NCBI GenBank assembly: GCA_017508045.1
Contig: JAFVZT010000024.1
Span: forward strand, 1 to 64,000
Length of the DNA: 64,000 nucleotides
DNA from: Oscillospiraceae bacterium
GTDB taxonomy: Bacteria > Bacillota > Clostridia > Oscillospirales > Oscillospiraceae
Direction of reading: 5' to 3'
Part shown: one piece after another, positions 42,858 through 52,941 of the stretch
Layout: the number at the start of each line of letters is the position of its first letter
How positions within the stretch are numbered: position 1 is the first letter of the stretch
Position numbers and translations under genes: made by a program
The notes under the pieces: model-generated
The model's database searches: none
Seen by the model: only the letters and a program-made list of their open reading frames with translations
What the model was told of the DNA's origin: nothing

Positions 42858-44228
42858 ATGTCTACTACGCCCATCCCTTACAAAATTTACTTAGATGAAA
42901 ATGAGATGCCTACAGCATGGTATAACCTTCGGGCGGATATGAAGAACAAGCCTGCGCCCCTTCTGAACCCCCAGACCCTGCAGCCTATGACGGCACAGGA
43001 ATTAGAGCCGGTATTCTGCCGGGAGCTGATCGATCAGGAGCTGGACGATACCAATGCCTTTATCCCTATTCCGGAGGAAATTCGGGATTTTTATAAAATG
43101 TATCGCCCCGCGCCTTTAATCCGCGCCTACTGTCTGGAAAAGAAGCTGGGTACACCTGCCAAAATCTACTATAAATTTGAGGGCAACAACACCTCCGGCA
43201 GCCATAAGCTGAATTCCGCCATTGCTCAGGCCTACTATGCCAAAAAACAGGGGCTTACCGGTGTTACCACGGAAACCGGCGCCGGTCAGTGGGGTACGGC
43301 GCTGTCTATGGCCTGCTCCTACTTTGATTTGGACTGTAATGTATATATGGTGAAATGCTCCTACGAGCAAAAGCCCTTCCGCCGGGAGGTTATGCGCACC
43401 TACGGCGCAACCGTTACCGCCTCTCCCTCCATGGATACCCAGGTGGGCAGAAAAATTCTTGCTGCCCACCCCGGTACCACCGGCAGCTTAGGCTGTGCCA
43501 TTTCCGAGGCGGTGGAGGCTGCGTCCTGCAAGCCCGGCTACCGGTATGTGCTGGGCAGTGTGTTAAACCAGGTTATGCTCCACCAGTCAGTGATTGGCCT
43601 GGAAACCAAGGCAGCGCTGGATAAATACAACGTCAAGGCGGATATTATCATCGGCTGTGCCGGCGGCGGCTCTAACCTGGGCGGTCTGATTGCCCCCTTT
43701 ATGGGGCAAAAGCTCCGGGGCGAGGCGGATTACCGCATCATTGCCGTAGAGCCAGCCTCCTGTCCCAGCTTTACCCGGGGCACTTATGCCTACGACTACT
43801 GCGATACCGGTATGGTCTGCCCGCTGTCCAAGATGTACACCTTAGGCTCCGGCTTTATTCCCGCCGCCAACCATGCCGGCGGTCTGCGGTACCACGGTAT
43901 GAACGCCACCTTGTCCCAGCTTTACGCTGACGGACTGATGGAGGCGGTATCCGTCAAGCAGACGGAGGTTTTTGAAGCCGCAGAATACTTTGCCCGGATT
44001 GAGGGTATTCTCCCTGCTCCGGAAAGCTCCCACGCCATTAAGGTTGCGCTGGATGAAGCAATCCGCTGCAAGGAAACCGGTGAGGAAAAGACCATTGTCT
44101 TCGGCTTAACCGGTACAGGCTACTTTGATATGTACGCCTACGAAAAATTCCATGACGGCAAAATGGAGGACTACGCCCCCACCGACGAGGAAATCGCCAA
44201 GGGTCTGTCCGGCCTGCCCACTGTATAA
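42858..44228 (+). CDS. trpB: TrpB2-type tryptophan synthase beta chain
   Basis: A PLP enzyme that condenses indole with serine to give tryptophan. The 456 residues have the N-terminal extension typical of TrpB2, the PLP lysine in TSGSHKLNSA near 111, the TGAGQWG active-site loop near 137 and the phosphate-binding GCAGGGSNLGG near 269-279. TrpB2 proteins often occur without trpA and use free indole; no trpA is adjacent. The ATG follows AAAGGAG, and expression is under the Trp T-box. Confidence 0.93.
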   Translation: MSTTPIPYKIYLDENEMPTAWYNLRADMKNKPAPLLNPQTLQPMTAQELEPVFCRELIDQELDDTNAFIPIPEEIRDFYKMYRPAPLIRAYCLEKKLGTPAKIYYKFEGNNTSGSHKLNSAIAQAYYAKKQGLTGVTTETGAGQWGTALSMACSYFDLDCNVYMVKCSYEQKPFRREVMRTYGATVTASPSMDTQVGRKILAAHPGTTGSLGCAISEAVEAASCKPGYRYVLGSVLNQVMLHQSVIGLETKAALDKYNVKADIIIGCAGGGSNLGGLIAPFMGQKLRGEADYRIIAVEPASCPSFTRGTYAYDYCDTGMVCPLSKMYTLGSGFIPAANHAGGLRYHGMNATLSQLYADGLMEAVSVKQTEVFEAAEYFARIEGILPAPESSHAIKVALDEAIRCKETGEEKTIVFGLTGTGYFDMYAYEKFHDGKMEDYAPTDEEIAKGLSGLPTV

Positions 44229-44288
44229 ACCCAATCAGGCAGGCGCGTTGCTTCGCGGCAGGCTATCCTTAAAAACCTTGAACTTACA

Positions 44289-44336
44289 AACTACCCCAGT
44301 TTGTGCTAATGGCACAAACTGGGGTAGTTCTTTTTC
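44289..44336. terminator. Terminator after trpB
   Basis: A perfect 18-bp stem (44289-44306 with 44312-44329) is followed by CTTTTTC. On the minus strand it may also stop transcription from the hisS side. Confidence 0.9.
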
Positions 44337-44354
44337 TCTGGGGAGTTGTTTTAT

Positions 44355-44627
44355 TTATAAAAAGTAGCCTGCGTTTAAAAGACGGGTCAGAGCGTTATTC
44401 GCCTCGTCGTCGGTAAAAAGACCGGTAAAGGCCTTGTTCACCGCCAGCGCCTCTAAGGATAAATCCAGCCTGCCCTTGTCCGCCAAGGCGAAAAACCCGT
44501 CGCTTTCCCGATGTCCCATCAAGCACCTGTGGGCAAATGCCATATCCGTCACCGGACGGATGCGTACACCCAGCTCTTCTGCCTTCTGACGGTTTAATGA
44601 AAGCTGCGCCAGAAATTTTTCTTCCAT
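44355..44627 (-). CDS. Small conserved-looking protein downstream of hisS
   Basis: A 90-residue soluble, helical-looking protein, begun immediately after the hisS stop (TAA-T-ATG), so probably made by reinitiation. It has no recognisable domain, signal or membrane segment. It is the last gene of the minD-like/mgsA/hisS operon and is followed by the trpB-side terminator. I cannot assign a function. Confidence 0.6.
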   Translation of the reverse strand: MEEKFLAQLSLNRQKAEELGVRIRPVTDMAFAHRCLMGHRESDGFFALADKGRLDLSLEALAVNKAFTGLFTDDEANNALTRLLNAGYFL

Positions 44628-44628
44628 A

Positions 44629-45981
44629 TTACTCTAAAATCAACGGCCCGTTGCTGCCGGCCAGACCCTCTCGGATATACTCCGCCGCCTCCTGGGGAGA
44701 CAGGGTCACCTGCTCACCGGAGCGCATATCCTTAACGGAGCATTTGCCCTGGGCAAGCTCATCCTCACCCAAAAGCACCGCATAGGGAACACCCAGCTTG
44801 TCGCAATAGCTCATTTTCTGCTTAAACTTTTTCTGCTCTGCATACAGCTGTACCCGCAGGCCCGCACTCCGGAGGGCTTCTGCCAAGGAAATGGCAGGGG
44901 CAGCGGCTTCTGTCATAGGCAGAACCAGAGCGTCTGCCGGTGCGCTGGGAAGGTTGGGATTTAAAAGCCCCTGCTCATCCAGCACGTAGAACAGCCGGGT
45001 CAGTCCGATGGAAATACCCACGCCGGGCAGCTTCTTGTCGATATAATAGCCTGCCAAATCGTCGTACCGGCCGCCGGAGCAGACAGAGCCGATTTGCGGG
45101 TGGTCTAAAAGGGTGGTTTCATACACCGTTCCGGTATAGTAATCCAGACCTCTTGCGATGGTCAAATCCACGGCAAAGTTCTCCTCCGGCACGCCGAAGG
45201 CATTTAGGTTGGCGGTAACCGCCTTTAATTCCGCAAGACCCATATCAAACAGCTCATTTTGTCCGGCATAGCCCTCCAAGGCTGCCAAAACCTGCTCGTT
45301 TGTGCCGGTGATGGCGATAAACTTCAAAATCTCCTGGGCCTGCTGCTCAGAAAGACCGCAGTCGTCAATCAAAATAGCGCAAACCTTATCCGCCCCGATT
45401 TTGTCCAGCTTGTCCACGGTGCGCATAATCTCGCCGCTTTTCTCCGACAGATTTTGCATGGCGTAAAAGCCGTTGAGGATTTTCCGGTTGTTCACCCGAA
45501 TTTGAAAGCGCTTCAGACCAAAGCCCCGGAATACCCGATAAATAATAGCAGGAATTTCCGCCTCGTTCAGAATGTCCAGCTTGCCGTCGCCGATGATGTC
45601 AATATCCGCCTGATAAAACTCCCGGAAGCGGCCCCGCTGCGCCCGTTCGCCCCGATAGACCTTGCTGATTTGGTAGCGGCGGAAGGGAAATGCCAGTTCA
45701 TTATAATGCAGCGCCACATACTTTGCCAGCGGCACAGTCAAATCAAACCGCAGCGCCAAGTCGCTGTCGCCCTTTTGGAAGCGGTAAATCTGCTTTTCCG
45801 TTTCACCGCCGCCCTTAGCCAAAAGAATCTGAGCATCCTCAATAGCCGGGGTGTCCAGCGGGGCAAAGCCGTAGAGAGCATATGTGTTTCGTAAAATCTC
45901 CATCATCTTCTCCAGCTTCTGCTGCTTGCCGGGAAGCAGCTCCATAAAGCCGGAGAGTGTGCGAGGCTTAATAATATCCAT
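44629..45981 (-). CDS. hisS: Histidyl-tRNA synthetase
   Basis: Charges tRNA-His. The 450 residues carry class II motifs: motif 2 FRRYQISKVYRGER near 107 and motif 3 GISIGLTRLF near 322, plus the His-specific ARGLDYYTG near 266-274. The C-terminal anticodon-binding domain is present. It starts at ATG 45981 with AAAGGA upstream; the upstream in-frame extension overlaps mgsA and does not match the family. No T-box precedes it; it is third in its operon. Confidence 0.95.
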   Translation of the reverse strand: MDIIKPRTLSGFMELLPGKQQKLEKMMEILRNTYALYGFAPLDTPAIEDAQILLAKGGGETEKQIYRFQKGDSDLALRFDLTVPLAKYVALHYNELAFPFRRYQISKVYRGERAQRGRFREFYQADIDIIGDGKLDILNEAEIPAIIYRVFRGFGLKRFQIRVNNRKILNGFYAMQNLSEKSGEIMRTVDKLDKIGADKVCAILIDDCGLSEQQAQEILKFIAITGTNEQVLAALEGYAGQNELFDMGLAELKAVTANLNAFGVPEENFAVDLTIARGLDYYTGTVYETTLLDHPQIGSVCSGGRYDDLAGYYIDKKLPGVGISIGLTRLFYVLDEQGLLNPNLPSAPADALVLPMTEAAAPAISLAEALRSAGLRVQLYAEQKKFKQKMSYCDKLGVPYAVLLGEDELAQGKCSVKDMRSGEQVTLSPQEAAEYIREGLAGSNGPLILE

Positions 45982-45994
45982 AATAACCGTCCTT

Positions 45995-46399
45995 TTAATG
46001 CTTGTGGAACATCTCACGCCAGTCCAAATCGCCCCGCTGCAGACCCATAATCGCGATTTCCGCGCTGGCAAGGTTGGTGACGATGGGCACATTTTGTCTA
46101 TCGCAGTGGCGAATGGTATCCATCATCTGACTGTCCTCCACAGCGTCCGCCGTGTTGGGGTCGTTGAACAAAAGCACCAGATCAATTTCATTGTAAGCAA
46201 TGCGGGCGTTAATCTGCTGATGGCCGCCCTGTTTATGAGAAAGCAAAAGGGTAACCGGCAGCCCGATATTGTCCGCAATCAGCCGCCCTGTGGTGGCGGT
46301 AGCATACAGCTTATGCTTTGCCAGAATGCTTTTATATGCGGTGCAGAACTGTACCATCAGTTCTTTCTTCTTGTCGTGTGCCAAAAACGCAATATTCAT
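45995..46399 (-). CDS. mgsA: Methylglyoxal synthase
   Basis: Converts dihydroxyacetone phosphate to methylglyoxal and phosphate, relieving sugar-phosphate stress. The 134 residues match MgsA: N-terminal IAFLAHDKKKELM, TATTGRLI, SHKQGGHQQINARI and the catalytic FNDPNTADAVEDSQ. All expected active-site residues appear present. AAGGAGAAGG precedes the ATG. Confidence 0.96.
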   Translation of the reverse strand: MNIAFLAHDKKKELMVQFCTAYKSILAKHKLYATATTGRLIADNIGLPVTLLLSHKQGGHQQINARIAYNEIDLVLLFNDPNTADAVEDSQMMDTIRHCDRQNVPIVTNLASAEIAIMGLQRGDLDWREMFHKH

Positions 46400-46412
46400 G
46401 ACGCCTTCTCCT

Positions 46413-47156
46413 TTATTTAATCACATCGGTAACAGGAACACAAAGTCCCTGCAGCCGCTTGGCGATCCGCTTGCAGGCGGCAGCCGCGCCCTTTTTCGTT
46501 TGCTTCAAAAGGGGCTTTCCAAAAGCAGCGGCCAAAACCACATTGCCGTCCTCCGGCACAATTCCCAACAGGGGCAAGCCTGCCTGATCCATAATATCAT
46601 CCACCGTCAGCTTCAGCGCGGAGGCCATTTTTTTACTGATGCGGTTTACCACCAGCCGAACACGCTTCTTCCCCAGCTGTTCCAAAGCGTCCGCCGCCTG
46701 ACGGGCATCCCGAATGGAGGCCGGATCGGCTCCGGTAACCAAAATCACCCTGTCGGCAGCTCTGGCGGCCAGCCGGAAGCCTGCGTCAATACCTGCCGGC
46801 GCATCCAAAAGCACATAGGAAAAGTGCTTCCGCGCCCCATCCAGCATCCGAGCAAAGGCTAGCCCATCTACCGCCTCGGCACAGCAGTCCAGCGGCGCAG
46901 TCAAAAATTGCAAATTGGGATACAGAGGATGCTCCGCCGCCATAGAAAGGCTGTACTCTCCGCGGCACACATCCAAAAAGGAAATCGCCCCCACATCGGA
47001 CATCCCCAGAGCAATATCCAAGTTCCGCAGACCCACATCGCAGTCCACACACAGGACCTTGTGTCCCATCTGGGCCAGCGCAACGGCTACTCCGGCGCAA
47101 ACCGAGGTTTTTCCCGTTCCGCCCTTACCGGACAGAACCGCAATCAATTCGCCCAT
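46413..47156 (-). CDS. MinD/ParA-family P-loop ATPase
   Basis: The 247 residues have a deviant Walker A (LSGKGGTGKTSV at 8-19, with the signature Lys), CDVGLRNLDIALG near 39 and the Walker B-like YVLLDAPAGID near 113. It is most like MinD, which positions the division site. The usual C-terminal amphipathic helix that binds membrane is not obvious (end CVPVTDVIK), it is shorter than the usual 265-270, and no minC, minE or divIVA lies beside it. A role in division placement is plausible but unproven. First gene of the operon with mgsA and hisS. Confidence 0.8.
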   Translation of the reverse strand: MGELIAVLSGKGGTGKTSVCAGVAVALAQMGHKVLCVDCDVGLRNLDIALGMSDVGAISFLDVCRGEYSLSMAAEHPLYPNLQFLTAPLDCCAEAVDGLAFARMLDGARKHFSYVLLDAPAGIDAGFRLAARAADRVILVTGADPASIRDARQAADALEQLGKKRVRLVVNRISKKMASALKLTVDDIMDQAGLPLLGIVPEDGNVVLAAAFGKPLLKQTKKGAAAACKRIAKRLQGLCVPVTDVIK

Positions 47157-47188
47157 GTCAGACTGCCTCCTGCTCTAATTTTTTACTT

Positions 47189-47217
47189 ATTATAAAGGAA
47201 TCTTCCACAAAAAGCAA
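47189..47217 (-). promoter_or_regulatory. Promoter of the minD-like/mgsA/hisS operon
   Basis: On the minus strand TTGCTT (47217-47212), 17-bp spacer, perfect TATAAT (47194-47189); AGGAGG follows before the start at 47156. Confidence 0.78.
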
Positions 47218-47332
47218 GCACGAATCAAGGCGAATCCATTGTTTTTTTCATCAATATAACCAAAAGCCCGGCTTATATTTCCCCTCTGGGCGGCTATTTA
47301 CAAAATATTTAAGAAAAAACCGCAAAAAGGGC

Positions 47333-47394
47333 TTGCTTTTTTATACATCTGTGTTATACTGTTGCTGTTAGCACTCCGGCAAGATGAGTGCTAA
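47333..47394 (+). promoter_or_regulatory. groESL promoter with CIRCE operator
   Basis: TTGCTT (47333-47338), 16-bp spacer, TATACT (47355-47360). Immediately downstream is a perfect CIRCE element, TTAGCACTC-N9-GAGTGCTAA (47368-47394). HrcA binds CIRCE and represses groESL until heat or misfolded protein titrates GroEL. Confidence 0.95.
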
Positions 47395-47456
47395 CACACT
47401 GGTAGATATTTGCAGCCCGGGCTGCAATCTAAATAACCGTTATGGAGGAACGATTT

Positions 47457-49366
<1,910 letters not shown>

Positions 49367-49385
49367 GAAGTAAAATATCCCTTTC

Positions 49386-49416
49386 AAGGCCCTGCGGAAT
49401 TACCGCAGGGCCTTTT
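49386..49416 (+). terminator. Terminator after groEL
   Basis: AAGGCCCTGCGG (49386-49397) pairs with CCGCAGGGCCTT (49403-49414), followed by TT. Confidence 0.85.
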
Positions 49417-49430
49417 GCATTTGTCAAAAG

Positions 49431-49946
49431 GCTTCCTCGCAATGACAACAAAAGAGCCTTGCGCTCCGATAGGATATGTAGGGACCGACCTCCCGGACGG
49501 GTTCCACCGCACCAAAACCTTGCTTTGTACTACCGAAAGAGCGCGCCGGGAGGGGACCCGGGGAGGGTGGCTTTGGGAGCGGGAGCTACCAGCTCAACGC
49601 CTCCCCGGGCCGCCTCTTTGGGTACTTTCTTGGCGGGACAAGAAAGTACCGCCGCCGGCAGGCACCGGAAGTATCGTTGTGCTGTCAGGCTGCATACAGC
49701 AAGAAAATCCAAGATTATCTGTTTATAATTGGTTTTCTGCCGGATTATCGGCTGGGTTCCTCCGGAGGGTGTCTTTCTTGTTTCGGCAAGAAAGACACGA
49801 AAGAACCGACATAGGGGAGGTGCTGTGTGTCTTGCTCCCGCAATCCAAGCCGCCCTCCCCTATGTACCCCACCCGGCCGCATCGCCGCAAGTGCTCGCAA
49901 GGTTTCAGTGCGGTTGGGGAGCGCATAACGCAGGCTCACAATGACA
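49431..49946. repeat. Non-coding repeat element with two related hairpins
   Basis: This 500-bp stretch has no credible gene. It is bounded by the direct repeat CAATGACAAC (near 49440 and 49938) and contains two perfect 12-bp hairpins: GGTACTTTCTTG...CAAGAAAGTACC (49621-49650) and GTGTCTTTCTTG...CAAGAAAGACAC (49769-49798). They share the TTTCTTG/CAAGAAA core but have different, fully compensated outer base pairs, which points to selection on RNA or cruciform structure. The GC-rich surrounding text resembles a dispersed intergenic repeat. Open frames across it have no RBS and no domain features. Confidence 0.65.
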
Positions 49947-50011
49947 ACGAAGGCTTACGGATGTAAAAAGCGCCCCAAGCTAAAAAACCGGAAAAATGTG
50001 TAAAAAATCTC

Positions 50012-50040
50012 TTGACAAACCCTATGTTCTGCGGTACAAT
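50012..50040 (+). promoter_or_regulatory. Promoter of the feo operon
   Basis: Perfect TTGACA (50012-50017), 17-bp spacer, TACAAT (50035-50040). Two iron-box-like operators follow directly. Confidence 0.85.
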
Positions 50041-50050
50041 ACCAGAGCAG

Positions 50051-50098
50051 TTAGCCTATGCTAATTGATTTTACGGCAGGTTAGTTAGCCTATGCTAA
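50051..50098 (+). promoter_or_regulatory. Two tandem iron-box operators
   Basis: The 14-bp TTAGCCTATGCTAA occurs twice (50051-50064 and 50085-50098), 34 bp apart, just after the feo promoter. The sequence is a near palindrome that resembles DtxR/IdeR-type boxes (TTAG...CTAA). Its place around the transcription start of a ferrous-iron importer supports iron-dependent repression. The exact regulator family cannot be read from the window. Confidence 0.75.
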
Positions 50099-50133
50099 TT
50101 AACCCCCTGTCAAAAAGGAACCGGGTGACGCAT

Positions 50134-50349
50134 ATGAATTTAACAACCGTAGAGGAAGGCAAGGAATACATCATCAGCCACATCGACACCAATGACGAAG
50201 AGCTGAATGCCTTTTTGTTTTCCTTAGGCTGTTACAGCGGCGAACCGATTACCGTCGTTTCCCGCCGGAAAAGCAGCTGCACCGTTTCCATTAAAGACGG
50301 CAGATATAACATCGACACTTCCCTTGCTGCAGCAATCATTGTTGCTTAG
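50134..50349 (+). CDS. feoA: Ferrous iron transport protein FeoA
   Basis: A 71-residue SH3-like cytoplasmic partner of FeoB. It begins MNLTTVEEGKEYIIS and ends with a short IDTSLAAAIIVA strand. The ATG at 50134 is preferred (GGGTGA upstream); a longer frame would start inside the second iron box. The stop codon is the first part of the inverted-repeat element at 50346. Confidence 0.9.
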   Translation: MNLTTVEEGKEYIISHIDTNDEELNAFLFSLGCYSGEPITVVSRRKSSCTVSIKDGRYNIDTSLAAAIIVA

Positions 50350-50621
50350 CCTGAGCGATATAATCCGAACCCGTTTCTGAACCGTGTGATTGCCCCGCAG
50401 CATCGTTGCCGCTTTTTGAAGGGCACAAAGCCCATCTGCAAAGCGCCGCCTTGCCTCGGAACAACCACACGGCTCAGAAATCTCCGACCTAAGCGGGATG
50501 GATGGTTGGTTCAGGCGAGCTTTTACGAAGCAGATGGGCTGTCGCCCATCAATGAATAAAACGAAGTCTGAGCCAATCAGACACCCGCTTAGGCGAGTTC
50601 GGATTATATCGCTCAGGCTAA
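50346..50621. mobile_element. 276-bp inverted-repeat element between feoA and feoB
   Basis: Perfect 25-bp terminal inverted repeats (50346-50370 and 50597-50621, starting TTAGCCTGAGCG) bound a region without a gene. Inside are further complementary pairs: TTTCTGAACCGTGTG with its near complement around 50465-50482, CCTAAGCGGG (50490s) with CCCGCTTAGG (50583-50592), and AGCCCATCTGC (near 50428) with GCAGATGGGCT (near 50530). The left end overlaps the feoA stop codon. It may be a MITE, or a structured RNA between the two cistrons; no transposase is nearby. No target-site duplication was seen. Confidence 0.6.
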
Positions 50622-50623
50622 AC

Positions 50624-50646
50624 AATCAGCCGTACCACGGCTGATT
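50624..50646 (+). terminator. Hairpin before feoB
   Basis: AATCAGCCGT pairs perfectly with ACGGCTGATT (50624-50633 and 50637-50646, loop ACC). The following TTGATTAT is a weak T-tract, so it may only partly terminate. Confidence 0.45.
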
Positions 50647-50698
50647 TGATTATCGGGGTTGGTTAGCAGAGGGTAACCATAATCACAGGAGGCTTTTT

Positions 50699-52744
50699 AT
50701 GAGAATTGCATTTGCGGGAAACCCCAACAGCGGAAAAACCACTATGTACAACGCCCTCACCGGCAAAAATGAGAAGGTAGGCAACTGGGCGGGTGTCACG
50801 GTGGACAAAAAAGAAGCACCCATCAAAAAACAGTACGCCGGCTCAGCTGACCTGTTGGCGGTGGATTTGCCCGGCGCATACTCTATGTCTCCTTATACCT
50901 CCGAGGAAAGCGTTACCAGTACCTACATAAAAAACGAAAATCCCGATGTCATTATCAATATTGTAGATGCTACCAATCTCAGCCGCAGTCTGTTCTTCAC
51001 CACTCAGCTGCTGGAGCTGGGCGTTCCTATGGTTGTCGCCCTCAACAAAGCCGATATTAATGAAAAAAAGCATACCGAAATTGATGTTGCTGCCTTATCT
51101 AACAAGCTGGGCTGTCCGGTAGTGGAAACGGTTTCCACCTCCGCCGAGGGTCTTGCCGCACTGGTTCAGTCGGCGGTATCCCGGGCCGGAAAGGTGCAGT
51201 CCGCCCCTTTTACCCAAGGCGACATAGACCTGACAGACAAAAAGGCAGTGGAAGCGGCAGACCGAAAACGGTATGCCTTTGTCAATAAGCTGGTTTCCCA
51301 AGTGGAAAAGCGGCAGGTTTTTACAAAAGACAAAAATTTTCAGGACAAAATCGACGAATATCTCACCAGTCCCTGGCTGGGTATTCCGATTTTCGCCCTT
51401 GTCATGTTTCTGGTGTTTCAAATTTCCCAAGCCTGGGTCGGACCTTTTCTTGCCGAGGGCCACGAATTTGAAAACGGAACGGTAATCCCCGGTCTTGTAA
51501 CCCTTATTGACCTGTTTAAGGATTGGGTCGGCAATATGCTTTCAGCAGGCCATCCCTTTCTGGTTGCCCTGCTGACAGAGGGCATCATCGGCGGCGTCAG
51601 CGCCGTTGTAGGCTTTTTGCCCTTGGTAATGGTGATGTATTTTCTCATTGCCCTTTTGGAGGATTGCGGTTATATGGCCCGTGCCACAGTGGTATTAGAC
51701 CCCATTTTTAAAAAGGTGGGGCTTTCCGGAAAATCCGTCATTCCCTTTGTTATCGGTACCGGCTGCGCCGTACCCGGTGTTATGGCTGCCCGCACCATCC
51801 GCAACGAACGGGAACGCAACGCTACGGTTATGCTCGCGCCCTTTATGCCCTGCGGCGCAAAGCTCCCGGTTATCTCCTTGTTTGCCGGTGTGTTTTTTGA
51901 AAACGCAGCTTGGGTAGGCACTTTAATGTACTTTGTGGGTATTGCGATTATTCTGCTGGGAGCTTTGCTGGTTAACTGGATTACCGGCAACCGCAACCGC
52001 AAATCCTTCTTTATTATTGAGCTGCCGGAATACAAAATCCCCTCCTTTTCCCGGGCATTTTCTTCTATGTGCGCCCGGGGCTGGTCCTATATCGTAAAGG
52101 CCGGCACCATCATTCTTTTGTGCAATGCCACGGTGTATATTATGCAGTCCTTTAACTGGCAACTGCAGCTGGTGGCAGAGGATGCCGTCAATACCTCTAT
52201 TTTGGCAACCATTGCCAATCCCATTGCCCTGCTTCTTGTACCCGTTATTGGCTATGCCAGCTGGCAGCTGGCGGCGGCAGCTGTCACCGGCTTTATTGCA
52301 AAGGAAAATGTGGTCGGCACGCTGGCGGTGTGCTTTGGTATCTCCAACCTTATTGATCCCGACGCATTGGAATTGGTTGAGGGTGCTGCCGGCATCGAAA
52401 TCATCTTCGGCAGCGGTGTTGTACCCCAGATGACCGCCGTGGCGGCGCTGGCTTACCTGATGTTTAATCTGTTCAGTCCACCTTGCTTTGCAGCCATTGG
52501 TGCTATGAATGCAGAGCTTTCCCAGAAAAAGTGGCTCTGGAGCGGACTTGCTTTGCAGCTGGGCGTGGGCTATACCTTGGGCTTTTTGGTGTTCCAAATC
52601 GGCACACTGATTACCACCGGCGCTTTCGGTGCAGGCTTTATCCCCGGACTGATTGCGGTAACTGCTATGGTCGGCGTTGTGATTTATTTATGTGTCCGGG
52701 CAGATAAAAAGCTGAAATTAGAAGCCCTCAGCGGAAAGAAGTAA
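50699..52744 (+). CDS. feoB: Ferrous iron transporter FeoB
   Basis: The main Fe2+ importer. The 681 residues contain an N-terminal G domain (GNPNSGKTT at 7-15, DLPGAYSMSP near 60, NKAD near 119), a guanine-dissociation-inhibitor-like helical region and the membrane domain with two Gate regions (GCAVPGVMAARTI near 357 and the later KENVVGTL). AGGAGG precedes the ATG. It follows feoA across the inverted-repeat element and is followed by a Cys-rich partner. Confidence 0.96.
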   Translation: MRIAFAGNPNSGKTTMYNALTGKNEKVGNWAGVTVDKKEAPIKKQYAGSADLLAVDLPGAYSMSPYTSEESVTSTYIKNENPDVIINIVDATNLSRSLFFTTQLLELGVPMVVALNKADINEKKHTEIDVAALSNKLGCPVVETVSTSAEGLAALVQSAVSRAGKVQSAPFTQGDIDLTDKKAVEAADRKRYAFVNKLVSQVEKRQVFTKDKNFQDKIDEYLTSPWLGIPIFALVMFLVFQISQAWVGPFLAEGHEFENGTVIPGLVTLIDLFKDWVGNMLSAGHPFLVALLTEGIIGGVSAVVGFLPLVMVMYFLIALLEDCGYMARATVVLDPIFKKVGLSGKSVIPFVIGTGCAVPGVMAARTIRNERERNATVMLAPFMPCGAKLPVISLFAGVFFENAAWVGTLMYFVGIAIILLGALLVNWITGNRNRKSFFIIELPEYKIPSFSRAFSSMCARGWSYIVKAGTIILLCNATVYIMQSFNWQLQLVAEDAVNTSILATIANPIALLLVPVIGYASWQLAAAAVTGFIAKENVVGTLAVCFGISNLIDPDALELVEGAAGIEIIFGSGVVPQMTAVAALAYLMFNLFSPPCFAAIGAMNAELSQKKWLWSGLALQLGVGYTLGFLVFQIGTLITTGAFGAGFIPGLIAVTAMVGVVIYLCVRADKKLKLEALSGKK

Positions 52745-52747
52745 GCT

Positions 52748-52903
52748 ATGACTTTAGAAAACATCATCCTTGTGACTGCCATTGCAGCTGTGCTGATTTT
52801 GGCAGTTTGGGCAATCCGAAAATCCAAGAAAAAAGGCAACCCCTGTATCGGCTGCCCCAATAGCGGCTGCTGCTCCGGCTGCAGTCACCACACCACACAA
52901 TGA
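52748..52903 (+). CDS. FeoB-associated Cys-rich membrane protein
   Basis: A 51-residue protein starting three bases after the feoB stop. It has one membrane segment (residues 5-22), a Lys-rich stop-transfer (RKSKKKG) and a cytoplasmic tail with six Cys (CIGC, CC, C). This is the layout of the small FeoB-associated Cys-rich family, thought to assist FeoB much as FeoC does in enterics. The feo terminator follows immediately. Confidence 0.88.
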   Translation: MTLENIILVTAIAAVLILAVWAIRKSKKKGNPCIGCPNSGCCSGCSHHTTQ

Positions 52904-52907
52904 CCAA

Positions 52908-52940
52908 ACCCCCATCGGCTGCAGCCGATGGGGGTGCTTT
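52908..52940. terminator. Bidirectional terminator of the feo operon
   Basis: A perfect palindrome (52908-52935, ACCCCCATCGG arms) is followed by GCTTTTTT. It lies between convergent feo and the APC permease gene. Confidence 0.9.
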
Positions 52941-52941
52941 T

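Noticed and set aside
49415..49966. Open frames of 60-183 codons in the repeat region after groEL
   Set aside because: They run through perfect hairpins in several frames, lack RBSs and have low-complexity content; the DNA is better explained as a non-coding repeat.
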